Source: JBBQER01 sp052148155
GTDB taxonomy: Bacteria > Actinomycetota > Acidimicrobiia > IMCC26256 > PALSA-610
Assembly (NCBI GenBank): GCA_052148155.1
Contig: JBKQIY010000186.1
Coordinates: 1-7,055, forward strand
Length of the DNA: 7,055 nt
Direction: 5' to 3'
Shown here piece after piece: positions 6,542 to 7,055 of the stretch; within the stretch, counting starts at the first letter, position 1, and each line of letters opens with the position of its first letter. The position numbers and the translations under genes were made by a program. The notes below the pieces were generated by a model that was given only the letters and a program-made list of their open reading frames with translations, was not told where the DNA came from and made no database searches.

Positions 6542-7006
6542 ATGAGACGGATTTGCATGTTCGCGATGGCGATCGCGTTGTTGGCGCCGATGGCGGTCGT
6601 GACCGCTGGGTCTGCCGGCGCGGCGACGGGGGTGCAGTGCACGAAGGAGGTAGGCGTCGTGAACCTCCAGACGCAAATAGATACGAGTACCGAGTCGGGG
6701 TGTACGCCCGTTTCGGCAACAGGCGGTTCCGGCAAGACGGTCGTCAAGATCACGGCCAAGTCGAGCACGACAGTATGGTCCGGAGGCAAAGGCACCTCGA
6801 TCGTGACAACGATCTCCGAGAATGCTGGCCCGAAGGTCAACAAGTGCCCGAAGGGCGACACGCTGTTGCTGATCGTGGGGAAGATCACGGGTGGGACAGG
6901 CGCTGCGCTCAAGGCGATGCCCAAGGGTCAAGCCGTGACCACTGATGTATGTGTCTCGAAGAACGACACCAGCTCGCTCGAGCCGGGAACCGTCGCCAAG
7001 TACTGA
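6542..7006 (+). CDS. Small exported protein, four-cysteine TGGSGK family, copy 2
   Basis: This gene encodes 154 residues. It has the same design as the gene at 4159: Arg-Arg at 2-3, a hydrophobic core at about 4-21, and small residues with AGA at 25-27 as a likely signal-peptidase I site. The mature chain has four cysteines (C33, C54, C102, C137) that align with those of the paralogue; the extra C5 is in the signal peptide. Shared landmarks are TGGSGK (60-65), TVW (77-79), KVNKC (98-102) and ITGGTGAALKAMP (115-127). Thr/Gly/Lys richness and alternating hydrophobicity suggest an all-beta extracellular fold. Function is unknown. From memory, similar small secreted proteins occur in actinobacteria, often in several copies, but I cannot confirm this here. 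Similarity is strongest in the C-terminal half, and this copy carries a longer segment between the first two cysteines, so the duplication looks old. It appears monocistronic; no clear terminator is seen in the 49 bases after the stop. Confidence 0.85.
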   Translation: MRRICMFAMAIALLAPMAVVTAGSAGAATGVQCTKEVGVVNLQTQIDTSTESGCTPVSATGGSGKTVVKITAKSSTTVWSGGKGTSIVTTISENAGPKVNKCPKGDTLLLIVGKITGGTGAALKAMPKGQAVTTDVCVSKNDTSSLEPGTVAKY

Positions 7007-7055
7007 GTATCGAAGAGTCGCGACTGCTGTCGTGAGGTGGCCCCGCGGCGCTATC

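Noticed and set aside
5944..6945. 333-residue open frame on the + strand
   Set aside because: It runs into the second secreted-protein gene in a different phase, is Ser/Arg-rich with no motif, and lacks a convincing ribosome site.
7007..7055. Palindrome AGTCGCGACT at 7016-7025 as a terminator or operator
   Set aside because: It has 10 bases with no loop or T-run; such short palindromes are common in GC-rich DNA, and the window ends before context can be judged.
1..7055. CRISPR array, tRNA, rRNA, integrase or intact insertion sequence
   Set aside because: No spaced direct-repeat array, cloverleaf, rRNA segment, transposase motif or terminal inverted repeats with target duplications were seen on either strand.

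Overview
The window is GC-rich. Its genes favour G- or C-ending codons and it mixes ATG and GTG starts. Two small Sec-exported proteins of a Thr/Gly/Lys-rich type and a membrane-PAS-GGDEF-EAL protein with a family-typical architecture suggest a high-GC actinobacterium, possibly of the Acidimicrobiia. That placement is an impression from style, not from a marker gene. No rRNA, tRNA, CRISPR array, intact insertion sequence or phage gene is visible.

Layout on the + strand: a single-module VOC (glyoxalase/dioxygenase-fold) protein at 122-496; about 600 bases with no convincing gene; a 768-residue c-di-GMP turnover protein at 1112-3418 with membrane, PAS, GGDEF and EAL regions and all key motifs intact; a decayed, unrecognised gene at about 3420-3963, readable only across one stop codon and one frame change; a small secreted protein at 4159-4599, followed by two tandem 33-bp repeat units that each fold into a GC stem capped by a TTCG loop (4627-4696). 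On the - strand, 5032-5852 holds a class A beta-lactamase-fold serine hydrolase whose reading frame is broken once near 5628-5634. After another poorly coding stretch comes a second secreted protein on the + strand (6542-7006), clearly a paralogue of the first.

The genes do not form an operon or an evident defence or biosynthetic system. Spacing between real genes is large, two genes are broken, and strands switch, which looks like an accessory or slowly decaying chromosomal region. The soundest biology is the bifunctional-looking c-di-GMP protein with an unassigned polytopic N-terminal sensor, and the pair of exported four-cysteine paralogues. The most checkable oddities are the tandem UUCG hairpins, the single frame break in the serine hydrolase, and the eroded gene behind the EAL domain.
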